Notes: generated by a model from the letters alone, not told the origin. Positions 43,312-52,944 are shown, counted from the first letter of the stretch. The stretch: 64,000 nucleotides of DNA from a bacterium (GCA_024275165.1 JAJRZQ010000012.1:209077-273076), one strand, 5' to 3'. Program-made: numbers and translations.

Positions 43312-44864
43312 TCGTCCTCATCTGGGGGGCTTACCCCGAGTAACTGGTCTTTAAGGGCGACCAGCAAATAGATGAGAAATAAAAAGCGGAGCGTCCCTAT
43401 AAACAGATAGGGGTTTTCCGCGAAGAAACTCCCCCCGCTTTGTGGGTTAAAGGGGAGTTGGCCAACGCGGCTATCGGCTTGAAACGCCTTGGTGCGCAAA
43501 TAAAGCTTGCCGTTGGGCCCGGCAATCCCGCTGGAACCGTTGTTGATGGCGTGGATTAAGGGCACGCGGTTAGCTATGGCCAGCAGGATAGAACTCTGCA
43601 AATGCTGCTCTGGTTGGTTGCTCTGCCCGTACCAGCCGTCTTGGCTTTGGATGATCAAGACCTTGCCTTTGGCGTCTTTGCCAATGGCTTGGGCAATCTC
43701 TAGGGGGAACTGGCTCTCATAACATAATTTGGGAACCAGACGCAACGCCCCTGCCTGAAAAACCTGATTCCGCTTCCCTGCCGTGAGTCCACTGAGAAAA
43801 TCGCCTAAAATCCGCTTCAAAAACTTAGATTCGCCGATCCAAGGGGTATATTCCCCAAAGGGGACTAAAGTCATTTTATGATAGATTTCAGGGGATTTTT
43901 TATGGGGGGTAAACAGCAGAGCCGAGTTGTAATAATGAACCTCGCCTAAAATATTTTCTCGATAGGTATCGTGCGTCAATAAGGCTTTGCCCTGTTTATC
44001 GACAAAACGATGAAAGGCTGCGGCCACTTCAGGCCAATAGCTATATCCGAAAAAGCTCCCCTCTGGCCAGATGACCAATTCAGCCCCCTGTTGATAGAGT
44101 TGTTTGCTGAGCTTGAACTCCAGGGGAGAGATCCGGCTAAAGCCCGGTTCGGGTTGAGGCAGTTGGAGGGACGCGGGGCGATTGGTTTGCACAATCCCGA
44201 TGGGAACGGTAGGCCAAGACTCGACTTTTGCGTCCCAGGTCTGTTGCTGCCAAAGGCCATAAGTGATCCAAAGCCCGATCGTCAATAAACCGAGTTGCGC
44301 GCTTTTGCTTTGGATAAAGTTTCGAGGTGATTTGCCCGCCAAAAAGATCCAATAATTGCTCAAGGCGAGGATGAAATCTAAACCGTACGAGCCGGTGAAG
44401 TCGATGGGTTGAACCAAAAAGCGCAGAGGGAGCATGGCATCGGCTAGGCTCCAGGGAAAAATCATGGGATACCAAGAAAACAACGCCGCGGTAATCAGAG
44501 GAAAAAGAAACAGGGTCGGGATACGCTGAAAGCGGCGCATCCAGTTCAACAGCATAAATTGCAGCCCAAACAGGGGGGCGAGCAACAAGCCATGCCCCAT
44601 AGAAACCAGATGATACCAGGGGGAGGGGAGCCCTAAAACGAAATTGGCCCAATTGCCCACCCAATGAAAACCAATGGAGGTGGCGAGCCACCCGCTAAAA
44701 GCAGCCCAAAAAAAGCTGCCCCATAAGGAACGCTTTTCCGTGACCCACAAGAGGGGAACAAAGGCAAAAAAGAGGGTGAAGGAGAGATTCCACGCAGGGA
44801 AGGCCAGGAAGAAAAGCCCTGCGGAAACCATCGCGGCCAGGGCAGGTAAGAGGTAGCGATTCAA
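43302..44864 (-). CDS. lnt: Apolipoprotein N-acyltransferase
   Basis: A 520-residue inner-membrane enzyme that adds the third acyl chain to lipoproteins. The N-terminal half has about six to seven membrane segments. The C-terminal half is a nitrilase-fold domain in the periplasm with the triad in WPEGSFFGYS (Glu), HKMTLVPFGEYTPW (Lys) and LCYESQFPL (Cys). ALLTHDTYRE and NNGSSGIAG are typical. The apparent start is TTG at 44864; a later start would shorten the first helix. It lies between selA and the HD-GYP gene, with a 3-base gap to the latter. Its presence confirms mature lipoproteins in an outer membrane. Confidence 0.95.
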   Translation of the reverse strand: MNRYLLPALAAMVSAGLFFLAFPAWNLSFTLFFAFVPLLWVTEKRSLWGSFFWAAFSGWLATSIGFHWVGNWANFVLGLPSPWYHLVSMGHGLLLAPLFGLQFMLLNWMRRFQRIPTLFLFPLITAALFSWYPMIFPWSLADAMLPLRFLVQPIDFTGSYGLDFILALSNYWIFLAGKSPRNFIQSKSAQLGLLTIGLWITYGLWQQQTWDAKVESWPTVPIGIVQTNRPASLQLPQPEPGFSRISPLEFKLSKQLYQQGAELVIWPEGSFFGYSYWPEVAAAFHRFVDKQGKALLTHDTYRENILGEVHYYNSALLFTPHKKSPEIYHKMTLVPFGEYTPWIGESKFLKRILGDFLSGLTAGKRNQVFQAGALRLVPKLCYESQFPLEIAQAIGKDAKGKVLIIQSQDGWYGQSNQPEQHLQSSILLAIANRVPLIHAINNGSSGIAGPNGKLYLRTKAFQADSRVGQLPFNPQSGGSFFAENPYLFIGTLRFLFLIYLLVALKDQLLGVSPPDEDEWE

Positions 44865-44867
44865 GGG

Positions 44868-45902
44868 CTAGTCTCGATAGGAACTGTAAATTTCTTGTAT
44901 TTCCGGTAAGGCCGCCATAAAGGCCCGCACAACCGTGGGGTCAAATTGGGAATTGGAACCCTCTTGGATATATTGTACCGCCTCGTCCCAGTCCCAGCTG
45001 TTTTTATAGGGTCGTTTGGAAATGAGCGCGTCAAAAACATCGGCCACGGAAGTAATCCGAGCTTCTAAGGGGATTTTAGTTTCCCTCAACCTGTCGGGGT
45101 ATCCTGTACCGTCCCATCTTTCATGGTGGTAGACCGCGATATTTTGCCCGATTTGGATCAAGTCGTAGCGGCTGTCTGTTAATATTTCGCCCCCAATTTT
45201 GACATGGCCCCGCATTTCTGCGAATTCCTCATCGCTTAAGGGGCCGGGTTTGAGTAAAATCGAATCCGCGACCCCGACCTTGCCGATATCATGCATCAAG
45301 CTGGCTGTTTTTAAGAGTTCGCATTCTGGGGGGCGGAGGCCATATTTTCTGGCGATGACCTCCACATAACCAGAGATCCGATTGATGTGGTTTGCCGTTT
45401 CGGAATCACGGTATTCCGAGGCGCGAACCAAGCGATGGATCAGCTCTTTTTGCAGTTCTTGCAAAGCTTGGGTACGCTGTTCTACCTTTTGGTCCAAAAC
45501 AATATTGGTGTTGGCCAATTGTTTTTGGGCCTTGGCCAGGTTGTAGTGGGTGGTGACTCGAGCTTTGACAATTACCGGGTTGACGGGCTTGGCGATGAAA
45601 TCAACGGCGCCCAACTCAAACCCCCGAAGCTCATCCATTTCATCGTGCATCGCGGTGACGAAAATAAGGGGGATGCGCTTATAAAAGGCGTTTTCCTGTA
45701 ATTTTTGAGCGAGTTGATAGCCGTCCATCTCCGGCATCATGATGTCGAGAAGAATCAGATCGGGGGGGGCGGTTTCGATGCGTTTTAGCGCTTCTTCTCC
45801 TGACTTGGCAAAGGACAACTCCCATTTGTCTCGAAGGATTTCCCCTAAGAGTTTTAAATTAACCGCTTCATCGTCAATGATCAGGATTCGTCCTTTAGCC
45901 AT
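44868..45902 (-). CDS. Response regulator with HD-GYP domain (c-di-GMP phosphodiesterase)
   Basis: A 344-residue RpfG-type regulator. The receiver has IDDE near the start and phosphoacceptor Asp53 in LILLDIMMPEMDGY, with the Lys of FIAKPV. A coiled-coil linker (about residues 128-155) leads to an HD-GYP domain: ETANHINRISGY, ASLMHDIGKVG, HHERWDGTGYP and the Asp of SVADVFDAL, all metal-binding elements conserved. It probably hydrolyses c-di-GMP when phosphorylated. No cognate kinase is near. ATG at 45902; it ends 3 bases before the lnt start. Confidence 0.95.
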   Translation of the reverse strand: MAKGRILIIDDEAVNLKLLGEILRDKWELSFAKSGEEALKRIETAPPDLILLDIMMPEMDGYQLAQKLQENAFYKRIPLIFVTAMHDEMDELRGFELGAVDFIAKPVNPVIVKARVTTHYNLAKAQKQLANTNIVLDQKVEQRTQALQELQKELIHRLVRASEYRDSETANHINRISGYVEVIARKYGLRPPECELLKTASLMHDIGKVGVADSILLKPGPLSDEEFAEMRGHVKIGGEILTDSRYDLIQIGQNIAVYHHERWDGTGYPDRLRETKIPLEARITSVADVFDALISKRPYKNSWDWDEAVQYIQEGSNSQFDPTVVRAFMAALPEIQEIYSSYRD

Positions 45903-45965
45903 CTTTACTGTGGGTAGGTTTTTCGTGATCTATAACAAAATTGGGCGTAAAGCGCAAAGAGAATG

Positions 45966-45990
45966 AAAAAAAAGCCGCGCGAAGCGGCTT
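45966..45990 (-). terminator. Rho-independent terminator after peroxiredoxin
   Basis: In the minus direction a seven-base stem AAGCCGC/GCGGCTT with a five-base loop (45972-45990) is followed by eight T. It sits about 30 bases after the peroxiredoxin stop. Confidence 0.88.
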
Positions 45991-46021
45991 CATTTAGGAG
46001 ACGAGAAACAAAAAAAAACGC

Positions 46022-46618
46022 TTAGAGTTTTTCCGCGTTTTCAGCAAGGTATTGTGCTACTCCGTTGCTGTCGGGCTTCATGGCTTTTTCGCCTTTTTGC
46101 CAGCCTGCGGGGCAAACCTCACCGTGCTGCTCGGTAAATTGCAGGGCGTCAATCATGCGCAGCATTTCATCAATGTTTCGGCCTAGGGGGAGGTCGTTGA
46201 CTACCTGATGGCGAACCACACCCTCTTTATCAATCAAGAAACTACCGCGCAAGGCAACGGAGTCGTCGACCAATACATCATAGTCGCGGCTGATGTTTTT
46301 GGTGATGTCGGCGATGAGAGGATATTGCACCTTGCCGATTCCTCCATTTTTGATATCCGTATTTTTCCAGGCCAAGTGGCTGAAATGGCTATCAATAGAA
46401 ACCCCGAGTACCTCTACATCGCGGCTTTTGAAGTCCGCTAAGCGGTGATCAAAGGCAATGATTTCCGAGGGGCAGACAAAGGTGAAGTCAAGGGGATAAA
46501 AGTACAAAACAACATACTTGCCTTTATAGGAAGAAAGGCTGATTTCTTTAAAGCTATTGTCGGGCATGACGGCTTGGGCTTTAAAATCCGGTGCCTGCTT
46601 GGTAACCAATACACTCAT
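46022..46618 (-). CDS. 2-Cys peroxiredoxin (AhpC/Prx1 type)
   Basis: A 198-residue thiol peroxidase that reduces H2O2 and alkyl hydroperoxides in the cytoplasm. The peroxidatic Cys49 lies in [13 protein letters not shown] and the resolving Cys169 in HGEVCPAGW, the typical 2-Cys pattern with an extended C-terminus. I start it at the ATG at 46618 because AGGAG lies six bases before it; the frame extends upstream with no sense of homology. It is transcribed alone, with a terminator at 45966-45990. A possible electron donor is the thioredoxin at 52945. Confidence 0.95.
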   Translation of the reverse strand: MSVLVTKQAPDFKAQAVMPDNSFKEISLSSYKGKYVVLYFYPLDFTFVCPSEIIAFDHRLADFKSRDVEVLGVSIDSHFSHLAWKNTDIKNGGIGKVQYPLIADITKNISRDYDVLVDDSVALRGSFLIDKEGVVRHQVVNDLPLGRNIDEMLRMIDALQFTEQHGEVCPAGWQKGEKAMKPDSNGVAQYLAENAEKL

Positions 46619-46867
46619 GGAGTCTCCTAAGAAGTTGAGTTGTAAAATAGGGTCGCGCCTGATCGAATCCACTGGGGGAGGGCGCTGAATTTTGTTTAGA
46701 ATAATGGCTTGAACCCTCTTGATCAACTGAAAAGAGTAAATTTAAATAAAAAAATATATAAACTAACAAAAGCTTTGAAAAAAAAGCGTTTACTCAACGG
46801 GTGCTGTCAGAGTAGGTAAGGGATAATCCCTAGGGAAGCCAAACAACTGATCGCGTAATTGCGCTTT
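46619..46867. other. Divergent gap upstream of peroxiredoxin
   Basis: A 249-base gap expected to hold the peroxiredoxin promoter and that of the 46868 gene. I see AT-rich sequence and a small GGGAT-A-ATCCC dyad, but no promoter pair I would defend and no gene. Confidence 0.4.
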
Positions 46868-47683
46868 ATGAAAGAAAAGTTCAAATTTGAGAATATTGAA
46901 GGAGCCTTAAAGGGACAAGCTTTCAATCACGCTTTGCCCATGACCCGCAATTGGGATGATACCCTAGATACCATCCATTACCTTCTGCTGAAAAAATGGT
47001 ATTATGTCGCTATTGCCACCAATACAAAGCGAGGGGGCAAGTTGTTGAAAAATGGTTTGGGGCTGGAGCGCAAGAGGAAATCTCTCCCCGAAGAGATGCA
47101 AACGATTTTGAAACTGAAGATCTCCAGTTTTGAGGGCTTAAAGAAAAAAATTCGGCAAAAACAGCTTAAATCAGGGGAAGATCGGGATGTTTGGCACTTT
47201 TCGAGCCAATGGAAAGAGTTCCCCGAAGGGACAAAAGTCATTGAGCTGACCCAGGCAAATCTTTCGGGGATGGTGAAGTCGAAGGGAGCGACCAAAATTT
47301 GTTATATTGTATTGGATGGCAAGGCGACAACGGTGGATGTCAATACCTGTATGTTCATTGTGCATAAGGTTTTTTCCGATAAGGCCTATGCGGCTAAAGT
47401 ACTGAAAGAGGTAGAGAAGCTAAAAAAACAGGGCGGGCCAGCCGGGATGGAGCCCCAATTGAAAAAAGCGGTTGACATCCGTGGGGCGCGGCAACCGGGT
47501 ACGGTGATGATGGAACTGCGAGATCACCCCAAAGAGGTGGAAAATGTTACGGACGCGGAATGGTATTTATTGCAGGGGTATTTTGAAAAGCTTAAAGAAT
47601 CCAGTCAACTCACAGATATGCATATCAAGGTCGAGCAACTCTTAAAACTGCATTTTGGCGAAAAGGCCTTACGGGGCGGCTGA
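46868..47683 (+). CDS. Unknown 271-residue protein
   Basis: No family recognised. A soluble, Lys-rich protein with no signal peptide, membrane segment or zinc motif. Residues about 1-75 are a mixed domain beginning KFKFENIEGALKGQ and including WDDTLDTIHYLLLKKWYYVAIAT. Residues about 85-120 are highly basic (GLKKKIRQKQLKSG). A core near 140-180 is beta-rich (KICYIVLDGKATTVDVNTCMF in part), followed by helical, charged sequence to the end. I use the ATG at 46868; a TTG nine bases upstream is an alternative, and no clear ribosome binding site supports either. The gene stands alone between larger transcription units. Confidence 0.65.
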   Translation: MKEKFKFENIEGALKGQAFNHALPMTRNWDDTLDTIHYLLLKKWYYVAIATNTKRGGKLLKNGLGLERKRKSLPEEMQTILKLKISSFEGLKKKIRQKQLKSGEDRDVWHFSSQWKEFPEGTKVIELTQANLSGMVKSKGATKICYIVLDGKATTVDVNTCMFIVHKVFSDKAYAAKVLKEVEKLKKQGGPAGMEPQLKKAVDIRGARQPGTVMMELRDHPKEVENVTDAEWYLLQGYFEKLKESSQLTDMHIKVEQLLKLHFGEKALRGG

Positions 47684-48054
47684 CCCTCTTTTCTTGACGA
47701 TTCGCTGCTCGCTTCTCATAATATTAATCCGGCGTGTGTATAGCTTCCAATTTAAAAAATCACTGGGGTCTGGGGCTTTCAGCCCCAGCCCGCGGAGCAT
47801 ATTTAGATCGCGGGGGCGCTGATGCCCAGCGAGCGCTCGCGCGAGCCGCCCCGCGGCTGTGGGCTTTGCCTAGGTCAGGCTAGCTTGCATAGGAATCATA
47901 TAGGTGTCGGACGGCGCCCTCGCAGACCTTTTTATGCAGTGACCTATTTAAAAAAAAGGCCGCTTTGTGCCCCTAAAGCCGAATATCCATCCCTTAATTT
48001 TGCTTTTTGCCTCTTCTTTGTCAGGTCTGCTCCCCCACATTCAAACCCCTTTTG
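47684..48054. other. GC-rich structured intergenic region
   Basis: A 371-base gap without a supported gene; a short plus-strand frame here has an Arg/Pro-rich, non-protein-like translation. It contains a perfect CTGGGGCT-TTC-AGCCCCAG hairpin (47770-47788), and a larger fold pairing CGCGGGGGCG (47809-47818) with CGCCCCGCG (47847-47855). Inside lie the 12-base palindrome GCGAGCGCTCGC (47829-47840) and an AGCCGC-CCC-GCGGCT hairpin (47844-47858). No tRNA, tmRNA or SRP RNA pattern matches. It may be a structured RNA or an intergenic repeat. Confidence 0.45.
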
Positions 48055-49557
48055 ATGAACCCCCTTTGGAAACGAGATGAGATGGGAAGTGTTTCAATAA
48101 AAATTCCCCCTTTACCCACACTGCTTTTAGGGCTGCATTTTTGTGTTTGGCTTGGAGTGAGCCTCGGGTTGGACATCCACCCCGACATGGCCGATCATTG
48201 GCTTTGGTCCAAGTATCTCAGTTGGGGCTATTATGAGCATCCCCCCTTGGTGGCCCTCACCATGTGGCCGGTGAACCTTTTTGGGGCACCGCCGATTTTG
48301 GCCTTAAAGGTGGGCTCGGTTTTGTTTTCGGTCTTCATCCTCTACCTGGCTTACCAGTTGGCGAGGTTGGTTTTTGCGGAAAAAACCGCTTGGTTTTATC
48401 TGCTCATCTTAGAGTCAACGGTTTATTTTTCTTTCGGAAGCGTTTTTTGGCATATTGATCAACCCTATATGGCCTGTTGGTTGCTCGGTTTGATGGTGTT
48501 GGTCGCTTGGAGCCGCAGCCAAGACCATCGCCTGATTTTACTCTTTGGGTTTTTGGCGGGATTAGGGGCTTTGAGTAAATATATCATGGTATTGCTTCCT
48601 GTGAGTATGGTGGTTTGGTTGGTGTTATCCAAGCCGGCTCGTGTCTTGTTGAAACGACCCGAAACCTACCTAGGCGGCTTGATCGCCTTGGGTATTCTCA
48701 GCCCAAACCTTTACTGGAACGCTCAGCATGAGTGGATTACCTTTAGTTATAACTTTCAAAAAGGGCTCTCTGGCGCGAATCCGTCGCGGCATTTCATCGC
48801 CTTTCAAAGCTCGCAAATCTTATTGTTTTCTTTGCCCTTAGCGGCAAGTTTTTGGTTTTTATGGGGCAGGGGGCGACTCAAAGCGTTGCAAGGCTGGAGA
48901 AACCAAGAGCCCGCCTTGTTGTTGCTCAAGCTGACGGGGGTGGTTCCCTTTTTGTTTTTCAGCTACGCCGCGACCCAGGGGCGTGGGGCCGACCCGCATT
49001 GGATCAACATCAGCTATTACAGCTTTTTTCTTTTCTTGGCGCATCATTGGAGCCAAAGCTTTTCCAAACAGCGCGCCCAAGGGGTGTTTTCCTTTGCCTT
49101 GGCTTGGAATGGGCTTTTAGTCGGCCTGCTCTTGTGGCAGGTACTCTTGAACCCGCTACAACTCAAGCCCAAGCAAAACCTGCCCTTTGCCAAGGTCACC
49201 CACTGGCGCGAAACAGCAACGCAAATTGAAGCCCGCTTGCGGGAATACCACCTTCCCCCGCCGCGCTATGTGATCAGCAGAGAGTATCATCTCAGTTCCA
49301 GTTTGGCTCTTTATTTGAGTTTTCAACCTTGGACCCACAGCTTGGAAAAACCGATTCGCAACCTTTGGAGTCCCCGGGATCAGGTTATACGAGCTGGTGG
49401 GTTGTTGGTCTGCCCCGATTATGAATGCGAAAGCGTGGTCCGGGCCGCCGTTGCCGAGCTGGGCCGCCAACCAAAGCCCTTGGGCATGGTGGAAACCCGA
49501 GGGAAAGGCTTTGTTTTGCGCCGTTTGGAACTCTATTTTTTTAAGGCGGCTTTGTGA
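48055..49557 (+). CDS. Membrane glycosyltransferase, GT39/PMT superfamily
   Basis: About 500 residues with roughly 10-12 hydrophobic segments, a GT-C-fold transferase that uses a polyprenyl-phosphate sugar. The first extracytoplasmic loop has the acidic HPDMADHW and the SWGYYEHPPLVAL stretch, matching the DE/PPL pattern of the ArnT/PMT-like family (PF13231). FLAGLGALSKYIMVLL is also typical. The C-terminal 130 residues form a soluble domain with two cysteines (CPDYECES). The start is uncertain: ATG at 48055 or 48082. Its stop overlaps the next gene as GTGA. The sugar and acceptor are not known. Confidence 0.85.
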   Translation: MNPLWKRDEMGSVSIKIPPLPTLLLGLHFCVWLGVSLGLDIHPDMADHWLWSKYLSWGYYEHPPLVALTMWPVNLFGAPPILALKVGSVLFSVFILYLAYQLARLVFAEKTAWFYLLILESTVYFSFGSVFWHIDQPYMACWLLGLMVLVAWSRSQDHRLILLFGFLAGLGALSKYIMVLLPVSMVVWLVLSKPARVLLKRPETYLGGLIALGILSPNLYWNAQHEWITFSYNFQKGLSGANPSRHFIAFQSSQILLFSLPLAASFWFLWGRGRLKALQGWRNQEPALLLLKLTGVVPFLFFSYAATQGRGADPHWINISYYSFFLFLAHHWSQSFSKQRAQGVFSFALAWNGLLVGLLLWQVLLNPLQLKPKQNLPFAKVTHWRETATQIEARLREYHLPPPRYVISREYHLSSSLALYLSFQPWTHSLEKPIRNLWSPRDQVIRAGGLLVCPDYECESVVRAAVAELGRQPKPLGMVETRGKGFVLRRLELYFFKAAL

Positions 49558-50726
49558 TTTTGTTTCGATACTTTATCAAAGAGTTGATCTACCCCTTTTT
49601 GCTTACCCTGGGGATCATCGCTGCGATTTTGGTGATGGATCAGGTTTATAAGTTCATGCCTTTTATGCAGCTTACGGGGCTCAAGTTCGGTTACCTTGCC
49701 GAAGCGCTGCTTTACGGCTTGCCCCCCAACTTAATGATTGCCACCCCGGTGAGCATCATGGTGGGGGTCTATTTTGGGGTGCATCGCTTGAGCATGGATC
49801 ATGAAATTGTGATCATGCGCGCCGCGGGGGTATCGTTGGCTTTTTTATTTCGCCCTGTCTTGGTGGTTGCCGGGGGGCTGGCTATTTGGTCGGGGCTCAA
49901 TTGTTTTTTTTTGGCCCCCTGGGGGGTGACGAATCTCGAGGCCTTGCAGTTTCAAATTCTCAAAACGGAAACCAATATTAAGCTGAACCCCGGTAAGATT
50001 AATAATTTCTTTGGCCAAAAGATGATTTTCATCCATCACAAGCAAAAGGATTGGTTGGAAGGCATCGTCATCGCTCCTTGGAAGAAGGTTGATTCGGCTT
50101 CCCTAATCGAAGCGAAAAAAGGAAAGATCGCCTTTAACGAAGACTCGAGAAAAATCACCTTTTTGCTCTATGAGGGGAAGATTCATCGTAAGGAAAAGGG
50201 GCGAATTCGGGTGATGGAGTTTAGCCAACTCGACTATGCCTTGTCCCCGCCAAAACGAGACGCGGCCAACTTGCCAAAACGCTTTCGAGAATTAGAAAGC
50301 AAAGGGGGGAAAAAGGATATGGAGATGTTTCCCTTAGAGCTGATGGAGCAGATGAACTCCGCGCCAACAGCCTCCTCCCGCAGGGAATATAGCGATGAAT
50401 TCCACAGTCGCATTGTCACGGTGTTGAGCTGTTTTGCCTTTGCTCTTTTTGCCTTGCCCTTGGGGATTTTTGACCCCAGAAACCCCAAATCAGCTAAATT
50501 TGTCTCCATGTTGCTCTTTATGGTGCTTTATTTTAGTCTTTTTTCACAGGCTCGAAGCTTATATGTGCAGGGCTCGATCGGGGTGTGGGCTTTGTATTTT
50601 CCCCTTTTTATCGCTTTGGGGGTGGGGGTGGCCAATTTCTTTAAAATCAACTACGATTTGGCGTCTTTAACCGAGCTATGGCGCCTGAAACATCTGCAAA
50701 AAAAGAAAAAGCATGAGATACATTAG
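49554..50726 (+). CDS. lptF: LptF/LptG-type lipopolysaccharide export permease
   Basis: A 390-residue YjgP/YjgQ-family protein. It has hydrophobic helices at about 10-35, 50-85, 100-120 and three more after residue 300, with a soluble beta-jellyroll-like periplasmic domain in between (about 135-270), as in LptF and LptG. GVHRLSMDHEIVIMRAAGVS is the family's characteristic cytoplasmic coupling segment. With only one such gene here, LptF versus LptG cannot be decided. The start is GTG overlapping the previous stop, and it overlaps thrC by 14 bases. It should work with LptB and LptC encoded elsewhere. Confidence 0.87.
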   Translation: MILFRYFIKELIYPFLLTLGIIAAILVMDQVYKFMPFMQLTGLKFGYLAEALLYGLPPNLMIATPVSIMVGVYFGVHRLSMDHEIVIMRAAGVSLAFLFRPVLVVAGGLAIWSGLNCFFLAPWGVTNLEALQFQILKTETNIKLNPGKINNFFGQKMIFIHHKQKDWLEGIVIAPWKKVDSASLIEAKKGKIAFNEDSRKITFLLYEGKIHRKEKGRIRVMEFSQLDYALSPPKRDAANLPKRFRELESKGGKKDMEMFPLELMEQMNSAPTASSRREYSDEFHSRIVTVLSCFAFALFALPLGIFDPRNPKSAKFVSMLLFMVLYFSLFSQARSLYVQGSIGVWALYFPLFIALGVGVANFFKINYDLASLTELWRLKHLQKKKKHEIH

Positions 50727-52104
50727 TACGAGAGGCAAGGCTCACCCCGTTGATTTTTCCGGCGCTGTTTTGCAGGGCTTGGCCCGCGACGGGGGGTTGT
50801 TTCTTCCTGAGGTGATTCCGAACCTGACTCCTCGGCTGCGCGAGTTGTCGACGCTGAGTTATCGAGACTTGGCCTTGGAAGTTTTTTATCCCTTTGCAGC
50901 AGGTGAAATATCCAAAGCGGAATGGAAGGCCTTGATTGATCAAAGCTACCGCGGTTTTAGAGCCCCGGAAGTTACCCCCTTGGCGCAAAAAGCGGGACAA
51001 TACATCTTGGAGTTGTTCCACGGCCCTACCTTTGCCTTTAAGGATGTCGCCTTACAGGTTTTGGGAAACCTGTTTGAGTTGTTGTTGGAGCGCAAAGGCC
51101 AAAGCTTGAATATCTTAGGCGCCACTAGTGGAGACACCGGTTCAGCGGCAATCTACGGGGTAAGGGGGAAAAAGGGGATCGAGATTTTTATGCTGCACCC
51201 ACAAGGCAGAGTCAGCGCGGTGCAAGAGCGGCAGATGACCACCGTTAGGGATAAAAATGTACACAATATTGCCGTTGAGGGCACTTTTGACGACTGCCAA
51301 GCCATTGTTAAAGCTTGCTTTAATGATTTGGAATTTAGGGATACCTATCACCTGGGCGCCGTGAACTCCATCAATTGGGCCAGGGTGCTGGCGCAAATCG
51401 TTTATTATTTTTACGCTGCCTTTCGCTTTTGGGAAATCGAACCGGGCAGCCCCCTGGTTTTTAGTGTGCCCACGGGTAATTTTGGGGATGTTTTTGCCGG
51501 TTACATGGCAAAGCGCATGGGGCTACCCATCGAAAAATTAGTGGTGGCGACCAATGAAAACGATATCTTAAGCCGTTGCGTGCAAAAGGGGGATTACAGC
51601 CCCCAAACCCTGCACCCGAGCTATAGCCCCAGTATGGATATTCAACTGGCCAGCAACTTTGAGCGCTATTTGTTTGAATTGGAAGGGCGAGACGGGGAAA
51701 AAACAGGGGCAAAAATGAAGGAACTGGAAACAACGGGAAAACTCCGGTTCGCGGGAAAAGAATTGTCTCAAATTCAAAGGGATTTTGCCGCCTTTCAGGT
51801 GGACGACCTCCGAACCTTGGATTGCATTCGCAATGCCTTTCAGCAGGGCTATTTGCTGGACCCTCATTCCGCGGTAGGGGTAGAGGCCGCAAAAAGCCTG
51901 GGCTATACCAAGGCGATTTGTCTGGCCACCGCCCATCCGGCTAAGTTTGACGAAGCCGTAAAAAAGGCGATTGGGCAGGCCCCAAAGCCGCCTTTAGAAA
52001 TCTCGGAGTTGCTGGGCTTGCCGACTCGTTGTGTGGAGGCAAAGGCGAGGGTGGAGGATATCCAACAGATCATCCGCTCGACTCTAGGCGAAAAGCAAGC
52101 TTGA
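50713..52104 (+). CDS. thrC: Threonine synthase
   Basis: A 463-residue PLP enzyme that converts O-phosphohomoserine to threonine. The PLP lysine lies in GPTFAFKDVALQVLGN. ILGATSGDTGSAAIYG, FMLHPQGRVSAVQERQM and VPTGNFGDVFAGYMAKRMG are class-specific blocks, as is the N-terminal MRYISTRGKAHPVDFSGAV. Length fits the longer proteobacterial/yeast-like class. It begins within the lptF-like gene, so is part of that operon. Confidence 0.96.
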   Translation: MRYISTRGKAHPVDFSGAVLQGLARDGGLFLPEVIPNLTPRLRELSTLSYRDLALEVFYPFAAGEISKAEWKALIDQSYRGFRAPEVTPLAQKAGQYILELFHGPTFAFKDVALQVLGNLFELLLERKGQSLNILGATSGDTGSAAIYGVRGKKGIEIFMLHPQGRVSAVQERQMTTVRDKNVHNIAVEGTFDDCQAIVKACFNDLEFRDTYHLGAVNSINWARVLAQIVYYFYAAFRFWEIEPGSPLVFSVPTGNFGDVFAGYMAKRMGLPIEKLVVATNENDILSRCVQKGDYSPQTLHPSYSPSMDIQLASNFERYLFELEGRDGEKTGAKMKELETTGKLRFAGKELSQIQRDFAAFQVDDLRTLDCIRNAFQQGYLLDPHSAVGVEAAKSLGYTKAICLATAHPAKFDEAVKKAIGQAPKPPLEISELLGLPTRCVEAKARVEDIQQIIRSTLGEKQA

Positions 52105-52125
52105 TTAGCCGGGGCTGGTTTGGTT

Positions 52126-52938
52126 TTAAGTTGGGTTGAGGAATCCCTTGCCTTGAAAAGGGTCGGGATCAAGCTGAATCGCCTCTAAAATCAAGCCCTG
52201 GGGCGGGGCCTTTAACACTCTGGGTAAAGGAGTCCCTGCCAAGGCCTTTTTGACGCTGTCGGGGGGGAGTTTCCCCTCCCCGATGAGCACCAAGGCGCCC
52301 ACCATTAAACGGATTTGGTGGCGCAAAAAACCACTCCCCCCAAAGATAAAGTCGTAGCGTTGCCCCTCCAGGATGGGAGTGCTTTGTAATTCGGCGCGGA
52401 AGATCCTTTTAATCGTGGAGGGTTGCTGGCAGTCTTTCGAGCGAAAGGGGGTAAAGTCATGCTCTCCCAAAAAGTCCCGCAAGGCCTGCTGGAGCCAATC
52501 GGGCTGAAGTTCATGGCGTTTCCACCAGAAAAATTCTCGATGGATCGCGGGCGGGTAGGGACTTTGTTGCACCTGATAGCGGTAGAACTTTCCCTTGGCG
52601 GCTTTGCGAGGGTGAAAGTCAAAGGGAACCTCCACCGCGCGGAGGAGGGTGACCGCCTTGGGAGTCAGCGCGTTGAGGCTGGGGAGGATGCGAGAAAGAG
52701 GAAAATCAAAGGGCGCGAGAAAGGTAAAGAGTTGACCGCGGGCGTGTACACCCGCGTCGGTTCGGCTGGGAGCCGTAATCACCGTTTTTTTGCGGAGTAG
52801 AATACCCAAAGCCTTTTCGAGGTCGCCTTGAATACTCGGCCCGCAATCTTGGAACTGCCAACCGAGGTAGGCGGTTCCTTGATATTCCACTTGGCAGAGG
52901 ATGCGTTTGCTTTGCTTTGGGTTTGCCTCTAACTCCAA
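52126..52938 (-). CDS. truA: tRNA pseudouridine(38-40) synthase
   Basis: A 270-residue TruA that modifies U38-U40 in tRNA anticodon arms. The catalytic Asp lies in SRTDAGVHARGQLFTF, and GKFYRYQV plus FLRHQIRLMVGALVLIGEGKL are further family blocks. Length is usual. The start appears to be TTG at 52938, six bases after the trxA stop, so the two are probably cotranscribed. Confidence 0.96.
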   Translation of the reverse strand: MELEANPKQSKRILCQVEYQGTAYLGWQFQDCGPSIQGDLEKALGILLRKKTVITAPSRTDAGVHARGQLFTFLAPFDFPLSRILPSLNALTPKAVTLLRAVEVPFDFHPRKAAKGKFYRYQVQQSPYPPAIHREFFWWKRHELQPDWLQQALRDFLGEHDFTPFRSKDCQQPSTIKRIFRAELQSTPILEGQRYDFIFGGSGFLRHQIRLMVGALVLIGEGKLPPDSVKKALAGTPLPRVLKAPPQGLILEAIQLDPDPFQGKGFLNPT

Positions 52939-52944
52939 CGCAAT

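Noticed and set aside
47684-48054. tRNA-Sec, tmRNA or SRP RNA in the structured gap
   Set aside because: No GGTTCGA T-loop, CCA end, UCA anticodon, or GGAA/AGCAG SRP loops on either strand.
47822-48055. 77-codon frame in the GC-rich gap
   Set aside because: Translation is Arg/Pro/Cys-rich and follows the hairpin structure rather than codon use.
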